Below, piece by piece: positions 1-5,083 of a stretch of DNA of 5,083 bases (the first letter of the stretch is position 1; each line of letters begins with the position of its first letter). The stretch is from assembly GCA_021827445.1 (NCBI GenBank), contig JAKAVW010000243.1:1-5083 (forward strand), read 5' to 3'. The stretch comes from Pseudomonadota bacterium. Its GTDB lineage: Bacteria > Pseudomonadota > Gammaproteobacteria > Acidithiobacillales > Acidithiobacillaceae. The translations under genes were made by a program, and so were the position numbers. The notes below the pieces were generated by a model, which did no database searches, was not told where the DNA came from, and saw only the letters and a program-made list of their open reading frames with translations.

Positions 1-864
1 GATCTCGACCAGAATCAGGATTAACACACCCGCGGTAATCAGGAAAGCCGCCGCAAACGCGAGCATATGGGATTCAGCAAAAGGTTCGTTGATAAAGGTC
101 CAGACAACATAAGTCAGATAGCCAATGGGTTCCTTGGTAAACCGGCCATTCCACATGTAATTAGACCAACCTGCTGTATATAACAGAGGGGCAGTCTCTC
201 CCATGGACAGGGCAACAGCGTAGAAAAGTCCTGTCATTATCGCCGGTGCTGCGCCAGGCAACAAAATATGCAGTACGACGCGCCCCTCCCCTGCACCCAG
301 CCCATAACCGGCTTCGCGCACCGCCAGAGGAATATTGGCCATTGCCAGCTCCGTGGAGCGGGCAATGTAGGGCAGCAACATGACTGTTAACGTGATGATG
401 CCCGCCGCCACAGAGAACTGCCAACCCAGATAAATGACCATAGTGATATAGCCGACATATCCCAGGACGATAGATGGTATGCCAACCAGCACATCCGAAA
501 GAAAGCGCAGCATTTTTCCAGCTCCACCATGGCCATGCTCACTCAGGTATATCCCTGCAGCAATGCCGATCGGTGCCGCCAGAAGCAACGCCCCGACAGA
601 CATGACCATGGTTCCCTCGATAGCATTTTTGAGACCACCGCCAATACCGTTGGTAATATCTGTCAGCAATTTTGGGGTCAGCGCCGGCCATGCGTGAATG
701 AGCACGTCTCCGATAATGGAAATAAACATCGCTGCGACAAAAAGAAATGAAAAGACTACGAACATCCAGGCGAATGCCGTCATCACGCGCCGTGATAAAG
801 ACACTTTGAAGCCTTTCGTGCTTGTTCTGACGCTGACATTGCGCTCGATCGCTCTGATTGCCAT
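1..864 (-). CDS. pstA: Phosphate ABC transporter permease PstA (3' end outside window)
   Basis: This is one of the two inner-membrane subunits of the high-affinity phosphate importer PstSCAB; with PstC it forms the channel driven by the ATPase PstB. I translated 288 residues with no stop before the window edge; the family is usually about 280 to 300 residues, so only a short tail is missing. A short cytoplasmic N-terminus is followed by a first membrane helix (about residues 28 to 52), a periplasmic loop, and a core of further hydrophobic helices from about residue 84 onward. The permease EAA loop is clear at about 183 to 203 (REAGYGLG, then LHILLP), and the family signature SMGETAPLLYTAG lies at 220 to 232. 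The ATG overlaps the pstC stop by one base (TGATG), with a GAGGGT ribosome binding site at 871 to 876, which indicates translational coupling. pstB and phoU would be expected downstream, out of view. Confidence 0.95.
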   Translation of the reverse strand, partial: MAIRAIERNVSVRTSTKGFKVSLSRRVMTAFAWMFVVFSFLFVAAMFISIIGDVLIHAWPALTPKLLTDITNGIGGGLKNAIEGTMVMSVGALLLAAPIGIAAGIYLSEHGHGGAGKMLRFLSDVLVGIPSIVLGYVGYITMVIYLGWQFSVAAGIITLTVMLLPYIARSTELAMANIPLAVREAGYGLGAGEGRVVLHILLPGAAPAIMTGLFYAVALSMGETAPLLYTAGWSNYMWNGRFTKEPIGYLTYVVWTFINEPFAESHMLAFAAAFLITAGVLILILVEI

Positions 865-1820
865 CAGCGCACCCTCGCCATCCATAACAACAAACGCGCC
901 GCAATATTTACCGCCACGGTAATGAGTAGCAGCACGAGAGCAATCTCAGAAAGGGCCTCCACGGCCATGTTCGTCGGATCCTGCAGCGCGCTATCCAGTT
1001 GCGAGGCAATAAATGCAGCCATGGTGGAGATCGGCGCATAAATGTTATTGGGCAGATAATTCAGCGCGTTGCCACTGACCATGAGGACAGCCATAGTTTC
1101 TCCCAGGGCCCGACCCAAGGCGAGAATACCCACGCCGATCAACACCGTCTTCAGTTTGGGCAGGGTAATATGCCAGAAAACCTCCAGGCGATTTAAGCCC
1201 AAGCTCAGGCCCGCCTCTTTCAATTCGGGCTCGGTCATCCGGATGGATTCGCGCAGGGTGGCGGAAATCAATGGAATGATCATCACCGCCAGCACAAAAG
1301 CTGAAGTCAGCAACCCATAGCCACTACCCGGATCACCATTCAGGAAAGGAATAAAAGAAAACGTATTAGCCAGGAAGGGAAAAATTGTCTGGCCAAAAAG
1401 TGGTACCAGCAGCGCGTAGCCCCACAACCCATAAACAACGCTGGGAATGGCGGCCAGCAAATCCACGAAAAGAGATAAAGGGCCTGCCCAGGATTTGCGC
1501 ACGCCTTCACTGAGGAAGTATGCAGCACCAATGGCAACAGGCATCGCCATCACCATGGCCAGCGCCGAACTAACAATAGTGCCGACGACCAGGAACCAAA
1601 TGCCGTACTTGGCCCCTGGCATGATCTGCGCACCATGTACCGTGACCGGGTTACCGTAAAGATTCCCCAAATTCCAGTCATTGGTCCACAAAAAATGAAA
1701 TTGATTAAACTGAATAGCAGGCCAGGAATAAATCGCCAAAAATACAATCAGTGCGATTAATGAAAGTGGTAAAAAGCTAGCCGTAGCGATCAACCAGACC
1801 CTGAATACAGGAATTTTCAT
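864..1820 (-). CDS. pstC: Phosphate ABC transporter permease PstC
   Basis: This is the partner of PstA in the phosphate channel of the PstSCAB importer in the inner membrane. It is 318 residues, about the same length as E. coli PstC (319). A first membrane helix (about residues 9 to 31) is followed by a periplasmic segment to about 72, then the transport core from 73 to the end. The EAA loop that contacts the ATPase is at 201 to 221 (KEAGLSLG, then WHITLP), directly followed by the PstC signature GRALGETMAV at 236 to 245, whose Arg and Glu belong to the charged pair important for phosphate transport in this family. The ATG at 1820 is preceded by GGGAGA at 1829 to 1834 with an 8-base spacer, and no better start lies upstream in frame. 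It follows pstS after a 122-base gap containing a stem-loop, and overlaps pstA by one base. Nothing looks broken. Confidence 0.97.
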   Translation of the reverse strand: MKIPVFRVWLIATASFLPLSLIALIVFLAIYSWPAIQFNQFHFLWTNDWNLGNLYGNPVTVHGAQIMPGAKYGIWFLVVGTIVSSALAMVMAMPVAIGAAYFLSEGVRKSWAGPLSLFVDLLAAIPSVVYGLWGYALLVPLFGQTIFPFLANTFSFIPFLNGDPGSGYGLLTSAFVLAVMIIPLISATLRESIRMTEPELKEAGLSLGLNRLEVFWHITLPKLKTVLIGVGILALGRALGETMAVLMVSGNALNYLPNNIYAPISTMAAFIASQLDSALQDPTNMAVEALSEIALVLLLITVAVNIAARLLLWMARVR

Positions 1821-1942
1821 CCCACAAATCTCCCGGCACTTAGAGCATCTGAATAGTCGGCATCAATAATCATAAAATATACAGCGGGGTCCTGCATTGG
1901 ATATGGAAGAGCCGGGGACCAGCCCCGGCTCCGGCACAACCT
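1821..1942 (-). other. pstS-pstC intergenic spacer with stem-loop and AT-rich stretch
   Basis: This 122-base untranslated stretch separates the binding-protein gene from the permease genes. Immediately after pstS it carries a strong GC hairpin (listed separately), then an AT-rich stretch around 1862 to 1881, and finally the pstC ribosome binding site. I see no open reading frame. A TATGAT hexamer at 1869 to 1874 lacks a plausible -35 partner at the right distance, so I do not call a promoter. The likely purpose is segmental control of mRNA stability, which is an inference. Confidence 0.6.
1909..1931 (-). terminator. Stem-loop after pstS, probably attenuator or mRNA-protecting hairpin
   Basis: Perfect inverted arms of 9 bases (gagccgggg and ccccggctc) flank a 5-base loop, 11 bases after the pstS stop codon. 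On the transcribed strand the hairpin is followed by a mixed sequence (tcttccatat) rather than a run of T, so it is not a strong intrinsic terminator. Known binding-protein operons often carry such a structure so that the binding-protein message is more abundant or more stable than the permease message; I infer the same role here. Partial termination is the alternative. Confidence 0.75.
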
Positions 1943-3031
1943 TTACTTAATTTCCGCGATCTGCTTGCGGGAAAGCTCCGCAGCGCTATCGGGTAGCGGC
2001 ACAAAGTTCACCGCGGTGATGAAGTGTGGCGCATTACCACCCTTCGGATCAATAGCCCAACTCAGGAACTTACGCATGGCAGTGGCAACTTCAGCGTTGG
2101 GCTGGGTCTTGCTGACGATCGCATATTCGTAGTTGATGATGGGGTAGGCGTTGGCACCTGGCGCGTAGACCAGACTGATCCGCTCGTCGGCCGGGGTCTT
2201 ATTGACCATTTCACCCGCCGCGGCTTTGGCATTCGCCACCGTCGGCAGCACGAACTTGCCGGCGCGGTTTTCCAACATGGCCATCCCCAGATGGGCCTCT
2301 TCCACCGGCTTCTTCCAACTGATGCCGATATAGGCGATGCCATAAGGCGTCGTCTTTAGGGCCTGAACCATACCGGGATTACCCTCTGCACCAATTCCAC
2401 CAGGAACTGCCGGCCAGCTCACCGTCGTGCTGTAACCAATATTCTTGCTCCATTCCGGCGTGGTGTCGGACAGATAGGTGGTGAAAATGAAGGTATCGCC
2501 GGAACCATCGGTACGATGCACCGGAATAATCTTGTGGTTGGGCAGCTTCATGCCGGGATTCAGCTTGGCAATGGCCGCGTCGTCCCAGTTGGTGATCTTG
2601 CCGGAGTAGATGCCCGCGAGCACCGGACCGGACAGTTTCAGATGCACATTGTTCAGGCCGGGAATATTGTAGTTGATCATCTGGATGGAGATGGCCAGCG
2701 GGATGTTCAGGATGTTGGGATGCTGCTTGATCTGCGCATTGCTCATATAGGCGTCAGAAGCGCCGATCTGTGCCACGCCAGAGATCGCCTCAGCGATACC
2801 GGTGCCACTGCCTGTGCCCTGGGTGGTAATCTGAACGCCCGGGTTCATCTTGGTGTACACAGGAACCCACAGATTGAAGAGCGGATACAACAGAGTGGAA
2901 CCGGTTTCCAACAACGAGATGGTCGGAGCCGCCGAAACGGGCAGGGCATATAGGGTAGAAAGACCCAGCGCGGACAGGACTACAGCGCTTTTGACACTAC
3001 GCGACACTTCTTTCTTCAAGCGATACAGCAT
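1943..3031 (-). CDS. pstS: Periplasmic phosphate-binding protein PstS
   Basis: This protein captures phosphate in the periplasm and delivers it to PstC/PstA. It has 362 residues, of which about 34 or 35 form a Sec signal peptide: basic n-region (MLYRLKKEVSRSVK), hydrophobic core, and a cleavage site near PVSAA. There is no lipobox cysteine, so it should be a soluble periplasmic protein. Family motifs in order are ETGSTLLYPLFNLW (42 to 55), QGTGSGTGI (71 to 79), IGASDAYMS (89 to 97), LAGIYSGKITNWDD (138 to 151), HRTDGSGDTF (172 to 181) and YPIINYEYAIVS (296 to 307). Likely phosphate ligands are the 45 to 47 loop, Ser75, Asp93, Arg173, Ser177 and Gly178, by analogy to the family. From memory the motif set is closer to mycobacterial PstS1 than to E. 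coli PstS. The ATG is fixed by GGAGG at 3038 to 3042 with a 6-base spacer. It is the first gene of the operon, behind a Pho-box promoter. Confidence 0.97.
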   Translation of the reverse strand: MLYRLKKEVSRSVKSAVVLSALGLSTLYALPVSAAPTISLLETGSTLLYPLFNLWVPVYTKMNPGVQITTQGTGSGTGIAEAISGVAQIGASDAYMSNAQIKQHPNILNIPLAISIQMINYNIPGLNNVHLKLSGPVLAGIYSGKITNWDDAAIAKLNPGMKLPNHKIIPVHRTDGSGDTFIFTTYLSDTTPEWSKNIGYSTTVSWPAVPGGIGAEGNPGMVQALKTTPYGIAYIGISWKKPVEEAHLGMAMLENRAGKFVLPTVANAKAAAGEMVNKTPADERISLVYAPGANAYPIINYEYAIVSKTQPNAEVATAMRKFLSWAIDPKGGNAPHFITAVNFVPLPDSAAELSRKQIAEIK

Positions 3032-3105
3032 ATAAGGCCTCCAAAGATGGCAAATACGTTGATTTACGGCTTACCCATTGAACATCCCGCATCCAGACAG
3101 CACAA

Positions 3106-3119
3106 GAACGCTATCGTTC
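3106..3119 (-). other. Small stem-loop in the predicted pstS 5' leader
   Basis: Inverted 5-base arms (gaacg and cgttc) flank a 4-base loop, close to the 5' end of the predicted pstS transcript and about 75 bases before the start codon. A 5' hairpin can protect an mRNA from decay, but an element this small can also arise by chance. It is reported as seen, with function unknown. Confidence 0.3.
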
Positions 3120-3136
3120 AGCGAAACTCGAAGAGC

Positions 3137-3145
3137 AATCTAACA
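3137..3145 (-). promoter_or_regulatory. Extended -10 element of the pstS promoter
   Basis: Read on the minus strand, TGT followed by TAGATT gives an extended -10 (hexamer at 3142 down to 3137, 4 of 6 matches to TATAAT, preceded by TGn). It begins 10 bases after the last Pho half-site, close to the spacing in PhoB-activated promoters, where the Pho box replaces the -35 element. The start of transcription would fall near 3130, giving a leader of about 100 bases. The hexamer is imperfect, as expected for an activator-dependent promoter. Confidence 0.55.
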
Positions 3146-3152
3146 CAACAAT

Positions 3153-3192
3153 ATGACACTTTAATGAAGTATTTATGACACTTTTATGACGA
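3153..3192 (-). promoter_or_regulatory. Pho box: four tandem PhoB half-sites ahead of pstS
   Basis: On the minus strand four 7-base units recur every 11 bases: TCGTCAT (3192 to 3186), GTGTCAT (3181 to 3175), ACTTCAT (3170 to 3164) and GTGTCAT (3159 to 3153), separated by the 4-base AT-rich spacers AAAA, AAAT and TAAA. The established Pho box is two CTGTCAT repeats separated by 4 AT-rich bases, bound by a PhoB dimer head to tail. Two adjacent boxes are therefore present, enough for two dimers. Units 1, 2 and 4 match at 5 to 6 of 7 positions and unit 3 is weaker. This strongly supports induction of pstSCA by PhoB under phosphate starvation. The regulator genes themselves are not in the window. 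Confidence 0.9.
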
Positions 3193-3295
3193 TAACAGCG
3201 CCAACGCCCTAATATTGCTCTCAGCATATGATTGATCAGTGAAGCCCGCCAACAGAACGGGATCTAAGGTACTTAACCATAACGATTGATTTTGG
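3193..3295. other. Non-coding spacer between the dsrE-family gene and the Pho box
   Basis: No gene or convincing terminator is visible here. The only dyad of note is a weak 4-base stem (cccg and cggg, 3245 to 3261) without a following T-run on the minus strand. Read-through from the dsrE-family gene into pstS therefore cannot be excluded from the sequence. No divergent plus-strand promoter is obvious. Confidence 0.5.
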
Positions 3296-3667
3296 TTACC
3301 AAGTCAGAATCCGTCCCGCGGCGGCCAGAGACGGTAAAGCAGCGCTCGGATTCATCATGGGAACGGGCTTGGCCAGGTCATCTTTGGTCATGCCGTTGAG
3401 TTCCAGAGATTGCAGGCAACCGATGATCTGCACTCCATTGTCTTCAGCCAATTTCATGAAGTCAGCGACACTCTTGCCACCGGCCATGGGAAATATGCTC
3501 TCGGCCTTGCCCTTAGCCAGCAATTCCGTGGCGGGACCGGTGAAATACATCACCACTTTTTGCTCCGCTGCGGCAGCCGTAGCAGCGAGAAAAAAGGCGG
3601 AAGGCAGCCGTTTGGGATTCTCCGGACCGGTGATGAGGATAATAACGAGATTAGATGCTTCGGACAT
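3296..3667 (-). CDS. DsrE-family protein, possible sulfur-relay or peroxiredoxin-like
   Basis: The product is a small soluble protein of 123 residues with the DsrE/DsrF-like fold pattern: a first beta strand (NLVIILITG, 6 to 14), a helix rich in Ala (about 22 to 35), a second strand (KVVMYFTGPAT, 37 to 47), a helix around 66 to 76, and the strand VQIIGC ending in the family's cysteine at position 84, followed by LQSLELNGMTKDDL. In characterised relatives this Cys carries persulfide sulfur in relay with TusA-type proteins. Cys84 is the only cysteine, so intramolecular disulfide chemistry is excluded. The actual partner is unknown, and no TusA, rhodanese or hdr gene lies nearby. The ATG at 3667 has a near-perfect AGGAGGT site at 3673 to 3679, 5 bases away, suggesting strong translation. 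It seems to have its own promoter in the gap behind the sixA-like gene. DsrE-family membership is fairly secure; the specific function is not. Confidence 0.8.
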   Translation of the reverse strand: MSEASNLVIILITGPENPKRLPSAFFLAATAAAAEQKVVMYFTGPATELLAKGKAESIFPMAGGKSVADFMKLAEDNGVQIIGCLQSLELNGMTKDDLAKPVPMMNPSAALPSLAAAGRILTW

Positions 3668-3704
3668 TTTACACCTCCTGACGAACGGTGAACGGATAAC
3701 AGGG

Positions 3705-3727
3705 CGGGCGCGGGAGCGCGCTGCCCG
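3705..3727 (-). other. GC-rich stem-loop in the predicted leader of the dsrE-family gene
   Basis: Inverted arms cgggc (3705 to 3709) and gcccg (3723 to 3727) enclose GC-rich sequence; an alternative register pairs gcgcg (3708 to 3712) with cgcgc (3717 to 3721) around a 4-base loop. It lies between the likely -10 box and the ribosome binding site. It could be a leader hairpin that affects mRNA stability, or a weak stop for transcripts coming from the sixA-like gene. There is no T-run after it on the minus strand, so intrinsic termination is doubtful. Confidence 0.4.
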
Positions 3728-3738
3728 GAACTCCGCGC

Positions 3739-3767
3739 ATTATAGCGCAGGTCACCCCTGATGCCGA
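3739..3767 (-). promoter_or_regulatory. Predicted sigma-70 promoter of the dsrE-family gene
   Basis: On the minus strand a perfect TATAAT (3744 down to 3739) is preceded, with a 17-base spacer, by TCGGCA (3767 to 3762), which matches TTGACA at 4 of 6 positions. The -35 element falls inside the last codons of the sixA-like gene. The -10 hexamer is flanked on both sides by GCGC, forming a small dyad. Transcription would begin near 3733, about 65 bases ahead of the ATG. The exact -10 consensus and the spacing make this a good prediction, but it is not experimental. Confidence 0.6.
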
Positions 3768-4243
3768 ATCTGTCCCAGACGTGCCAGGGCCACGGGCTGT
3801 GCATACCAGAGTAATTGTCCGCCCGTACCAGAACGATCCAAGGCGATCGCTATGACGCTGGCTTTTTTAACCGGGAGAGATATACCCATCAACTGTGCAG
3901 CCCAGATCCCGAGATGCGGTTGATGGCCCACCACAATCAGGGTGCCGGTCTGCGGGGAAAGGTTTTGCCAGTCATGGCGAAGTTGACCGAAATCGCCTGC
4001 TGGTATGGCGTCGTGATAGCTTGACACTTCCACCCCCAAAGCCGTCGCAAGATATGCAGCCGTTTCCCTGGTCCGCACCAGAGGGCTACTCCACAATGCG
4101 GCCTGGTTACGGACGCAGAGCGCTAGCCCATCGGCCATTTCTGCCGCACTCGCATGGCCGTGCACCGTCAACCGACGTTCAAAGTCAGATCCACCATTAC
4201 CTGCATCTTCCGCCTCAGCGTGGCGTACGAGCAATAGGTCCAC
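3752..4243 (-). CDS. sixA: SixA-like phosphohistidine phosphatase (histidine phosphatase superfamily)
   Basis: The product is a cytoplasmic single-domain histidine phosphatase of 163 residues; E. coli SixA, which removes phosphate from phosphohistidine on signalling and PTS proteins, is of nearly the same size (161). The catalytic set is complete: RHAEAED at 7 to 13 with nucleophile His8, the second arginine in SSPLVRTRETA (Arg57), and VVGHQPHLG (105 to 112) with His107. The substrate in this organism is unknown; another small phosphatase of the branch-2 type is the alternative. I chose the GTG at 4243 because it puts the RHA motif at the normal distance from the N-terminus and has AGGAGGT (4252 to 4258) 8 bases upstream. 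An in-frame ATG at 4303 would add 20 residues unlike the family. The gene overlaps the preceding membrane-protein gene by 29 bases, so translation is probably coupled to it. Confidence 0.88.
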   Translation of the reverse strand: MDLLLVRHAEAEDAGNGGSDFERRLTVHGHASAAEMADGLALCVRNQAALWSSPLVRTRETAAYLATALGVEVSSYHDAIPAGDFGQLRHDWQNLSPQTGTLIVVGHQPHLGIWAAQLMGISLPVKKASVIAIALDRSGTGGQLLWYAQPVALARLGQIRHQG

Positions 4244-4631
4244 GACGAACCACCTCCTGACCAAACCAGAAACGCGTAATGGCGGCGGGTAAAAAACGGG
4301 CAAGGATGGTGACCACAGCGATGCCGATGAGTGCCGTCATCCATTCGTCCACACGCACCTTCGTGTCAGGCCCGGCGCCAATAAAGATTTCCAGCCCTGA
4401 GAGCAGCGCACCGAGGAAGATAGTGACCGGCCGCCAGCCGTAAGGCGTCAGGGCCGGGAAGAAGCGGGCAATGGCACCCAGCGTTATGGCGGCCCAGAGA
4501 GCGTACTCGCCGGCACGCACCCAGCCCATCTGCGGATTAACAGATAGATAACGATTACTTACCAAAATTGCCATATAAATGCACGCAGCCATGATCGCCC
4601 AGCGCCACCAGCCCGGGATACGCTCCGTCAT
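4215..4631 (-). CDS. Small four-helix inner-membrane protein of unknown function
   Basis: I do not recognise this 138-residue protein. It has four hydrophobic segments, at about residues 9 to 25, 41 to 59, 69 to 87 and 97 to 115, no signal peptide distinct from the first helix, and a basic C-terminal tail (EVVRRGPIARTPR). The loop between helices 3 and 4 carries a charged stretch, GPDTKVRVDEW (87 to 97). The basic tail suggests a cytoplasmic C-terminus; with four helices this would put both ends in the cytoplasm. There is no cysteine pair or nucleotide-binding motif. The ATG immediately follows the der stop codon (TGAATG), with only a modest GGGA element upstream, so translation probably depends on ribosomes finishing der. 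Its 3' end overlaps the sixA-like gene by 29 bases. The tight packing and uninterrupted frame indicate a real gene; any link to ribosome assembly or phosphatase signalling would be a guess. Confidence 0.8.
   Translation of the reverse strand: MTERIPGWWRWAIMAACIYMAILVSNRYLSVNPQMGWVRAGEYALWAAITLGAIARFFPALTPYGWRPVTIFLGALLSGLEIFIGAGPDTKVRVDEWMTALIGIAVVTILARFLPAAITRFWFGQEVVRRGPIARTPR
4252..4258 (-). promoter_or_regulatory. Strong ribosome binding site that fixes the sixA GTG start
   Basis: AGGAGGT on the minus strand lies 8 bases before the GTG at 4243 and inside the coding sequence of the upstream membrane-protein gene. It favours the GTG over the ATG at 4303, in front of which I see no comparable site. 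Confidence 0.75.
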
Positions 4632-5083
4632 TCAGTGTTTCCCTTTTTTCGGTTGTGGATCATAGGGATTCTCTCCCTGACGGAAGACCAGACGCAAGGG
4701 CACAGCTTCCAAATGGAGCGTCCGCCGAAAGGCACTCTCCAAATAACGCTTGTAGGTACCGGGCAAACGCGCCACCTGGTTACCGTGAAACACCAGGGTG
4801 ATGGGGTTTTCTCCCCCCTGATGACAATAACGCAATTTGATACGTCGCCCGCCTACCATGGGTGGCTGATGCGTCTCGATCACATCGGCCAGCGCGCGAT
4901 TCAGCTCCCCTGTGGAAAAATGACGACGAGAATCAATCCATAGCTGATCAATGCTCTTATAGAGATCACCCACACCCGTGCCATGCAGAGCGGAAATGGT
5001 GTAGATCGGTGCGTATTTAATGAAGTCCAGCCGCCTTTCCAGTTCTTGCTTTACCGCCTTGCGCTGTTCGGGATTCATCCCGT
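4632..5083 (-). CDS. der: Ribosome assembly GTPase Der (EngA), C-terminal part
   Basis: Der is an essential protein with two tandem GTPase domains and a KH-like domain that acts in maturation of the 50S ribosomal subunit. The 149 residues seen are the last third. The edge of the window falls just after the second G4 motif: the first residues read (D)G-M-N-P-E-Q-R, as expected after NKWD. The G5 motif YTISALHGTGV follows (about 26 to 36 counted from the Met at 5078), and then the KH-like domain, with the family landmarks NRALADVIETHQPP, GRRIKLRYCHQ and RLVFRQGENPYDP. A basic tail (QPKKGKH) ends the protein. The Met at 5078 is internal, not the start; the true start and the first GTPase domain lie to the right of the window. 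The stop codon directly precedes the downstream membrane-protein ATG, which implies a common transcript. Confidence 0.96.
   Translation of the reverse strand, partial: GMNPEQRKAVKQELERRLDFIKYAPIYTISALHGTGVGDLYKSIDQLWIDSRRHFSTGELNRALADVIETHQPPMVGGRRIKLRYCHQGGENPITLVFHGNQVARLPGTYKRYLESAFRRTLHLEAVPLRLVFRQGENPYDPQPKKGKH

Noticed and set aside
539..904. Minus-strand open frame of 121 codons, and a similar one at 161 to 424
   Set aside because: Both overlap pstA in a different frame. The pstA frame runs unbroken from 864 to the window edge and has clear PstA motifs, whereas these frames give compositions unlike any membrane protein.
1869..1874. TATGAT as a possible internal promoter for pstC
   Set aside because: It matches the -10 consensus at 5 of 6 positions, but the hexamer 17 bases upstream is a very poor -35 and the surrounding region is simply AT-rich.
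2516..2953. Plus-strand open frame of 145 codons antisense to pstS, with another at 2024 to 2359
   Set aside because: Both lie fully inside the strongly supported pstS gene, have no recognisable motif, and are expected as antisense shadows of a GC-biased gene.
3153..3192. Short regular repeats considered as a CRISPR-like or iteron array
   Set aside because: The units are only 7 bases with 4-base spacers and match PhoB half-sites in sequence and spacing directly ahead of pstS, which explains them fully.
3245..3261. Possible terminator of the dsrE-family gene
   Set aside because: The stem has only 4 pairs with a 9-base loop and no T-run follows on the transcribed strand.
3357..3761. Plus-strand open frame of 134 codons covering the dsrE-family gene
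   Set aside because: It is antisense to a well-supported gene with a strong ribosome binding site, and its translation shows no family features.
3752..4303. Longer version of the sixA-like protein starting at the ATG at 4303
   Set aside because: The extra 20 residues precede a motif that normally lies at the extreme N-terminus, and the GTG at 4243 has a far better ribosome binding site.

Overview
The window reads as part of a proteobacterial chromosome with moderate GC content. All seven genes lie on the minus strand, so transcription runs from right to left. I recognise an ordinary chromosomal neighbourhood with two blocks: a housekeeping cluster on the right (der, a small membrane protein gene, a sixA-like phosphatase gene, a dsrE-family gene) and the start of a phosphate-uptake operon on the left (pstS, pstC, pstA). 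The combination of a stand-alone DsrE-family sulfur protein with this style of Der, Pst and SixA protein fits an Acidithiobacillus-like sulfur or iron oxidiser. That assignment is an inference from protein character, not from a search. I see no rRNA, tRNA, CRISPR array, insertion sequence or phage gene.

Right block (5083 to 3296). The window opens inside der, just after its NKWD motif, and holds the G5 motif and the whole KH-like domain. The der stop codon abuts the start of a 138-residue protein with four predicted membrane segments (TGA followed directly by ATG). That gene in turn overlaps the sixA-like gene by 29 bases; the sixA start is best placed at a GTG with a strong ribosome binding site. 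These three genes are very probably one translationally coupled transcript. An 84-base gap follows, in which a consensus TATAAT -10 box sits between GCGC arms and probably drives the dsrE-family gene separately.

Left block (3295 to 1). The 264-base gap ahead of pstS holds the clearest regulatory signal: four 7-base Pho-box half-sites in a perfect 11-base rhythm, followed at the proper distance by an extended -10 element. This is what a PhoB-controlled, phosphate-starvation promoter looks like. pstS encodes the secreted phosphate-binding protein. A stem-loop with 9-base arms and no T-tract lies between pstS and pstC and probably lets pstS mRNA accumulate above the permease message. pstC and pstA encode the two membrane subunits and are coupled by a one-base overlap (TGATG). 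pstA runs off the left edge; pstB and phoU are expected beyond it but cannot be seen.

The most notable points are the four-unit Pho-box array, a PstS whose sequence recalls the mycobacterial PstS1 type rather than the E. coli type, the unknown membrane protein between der and sixA, and the symmetrical promoter of the dsrE-family gene. I do not see a convincing wholly new system here.
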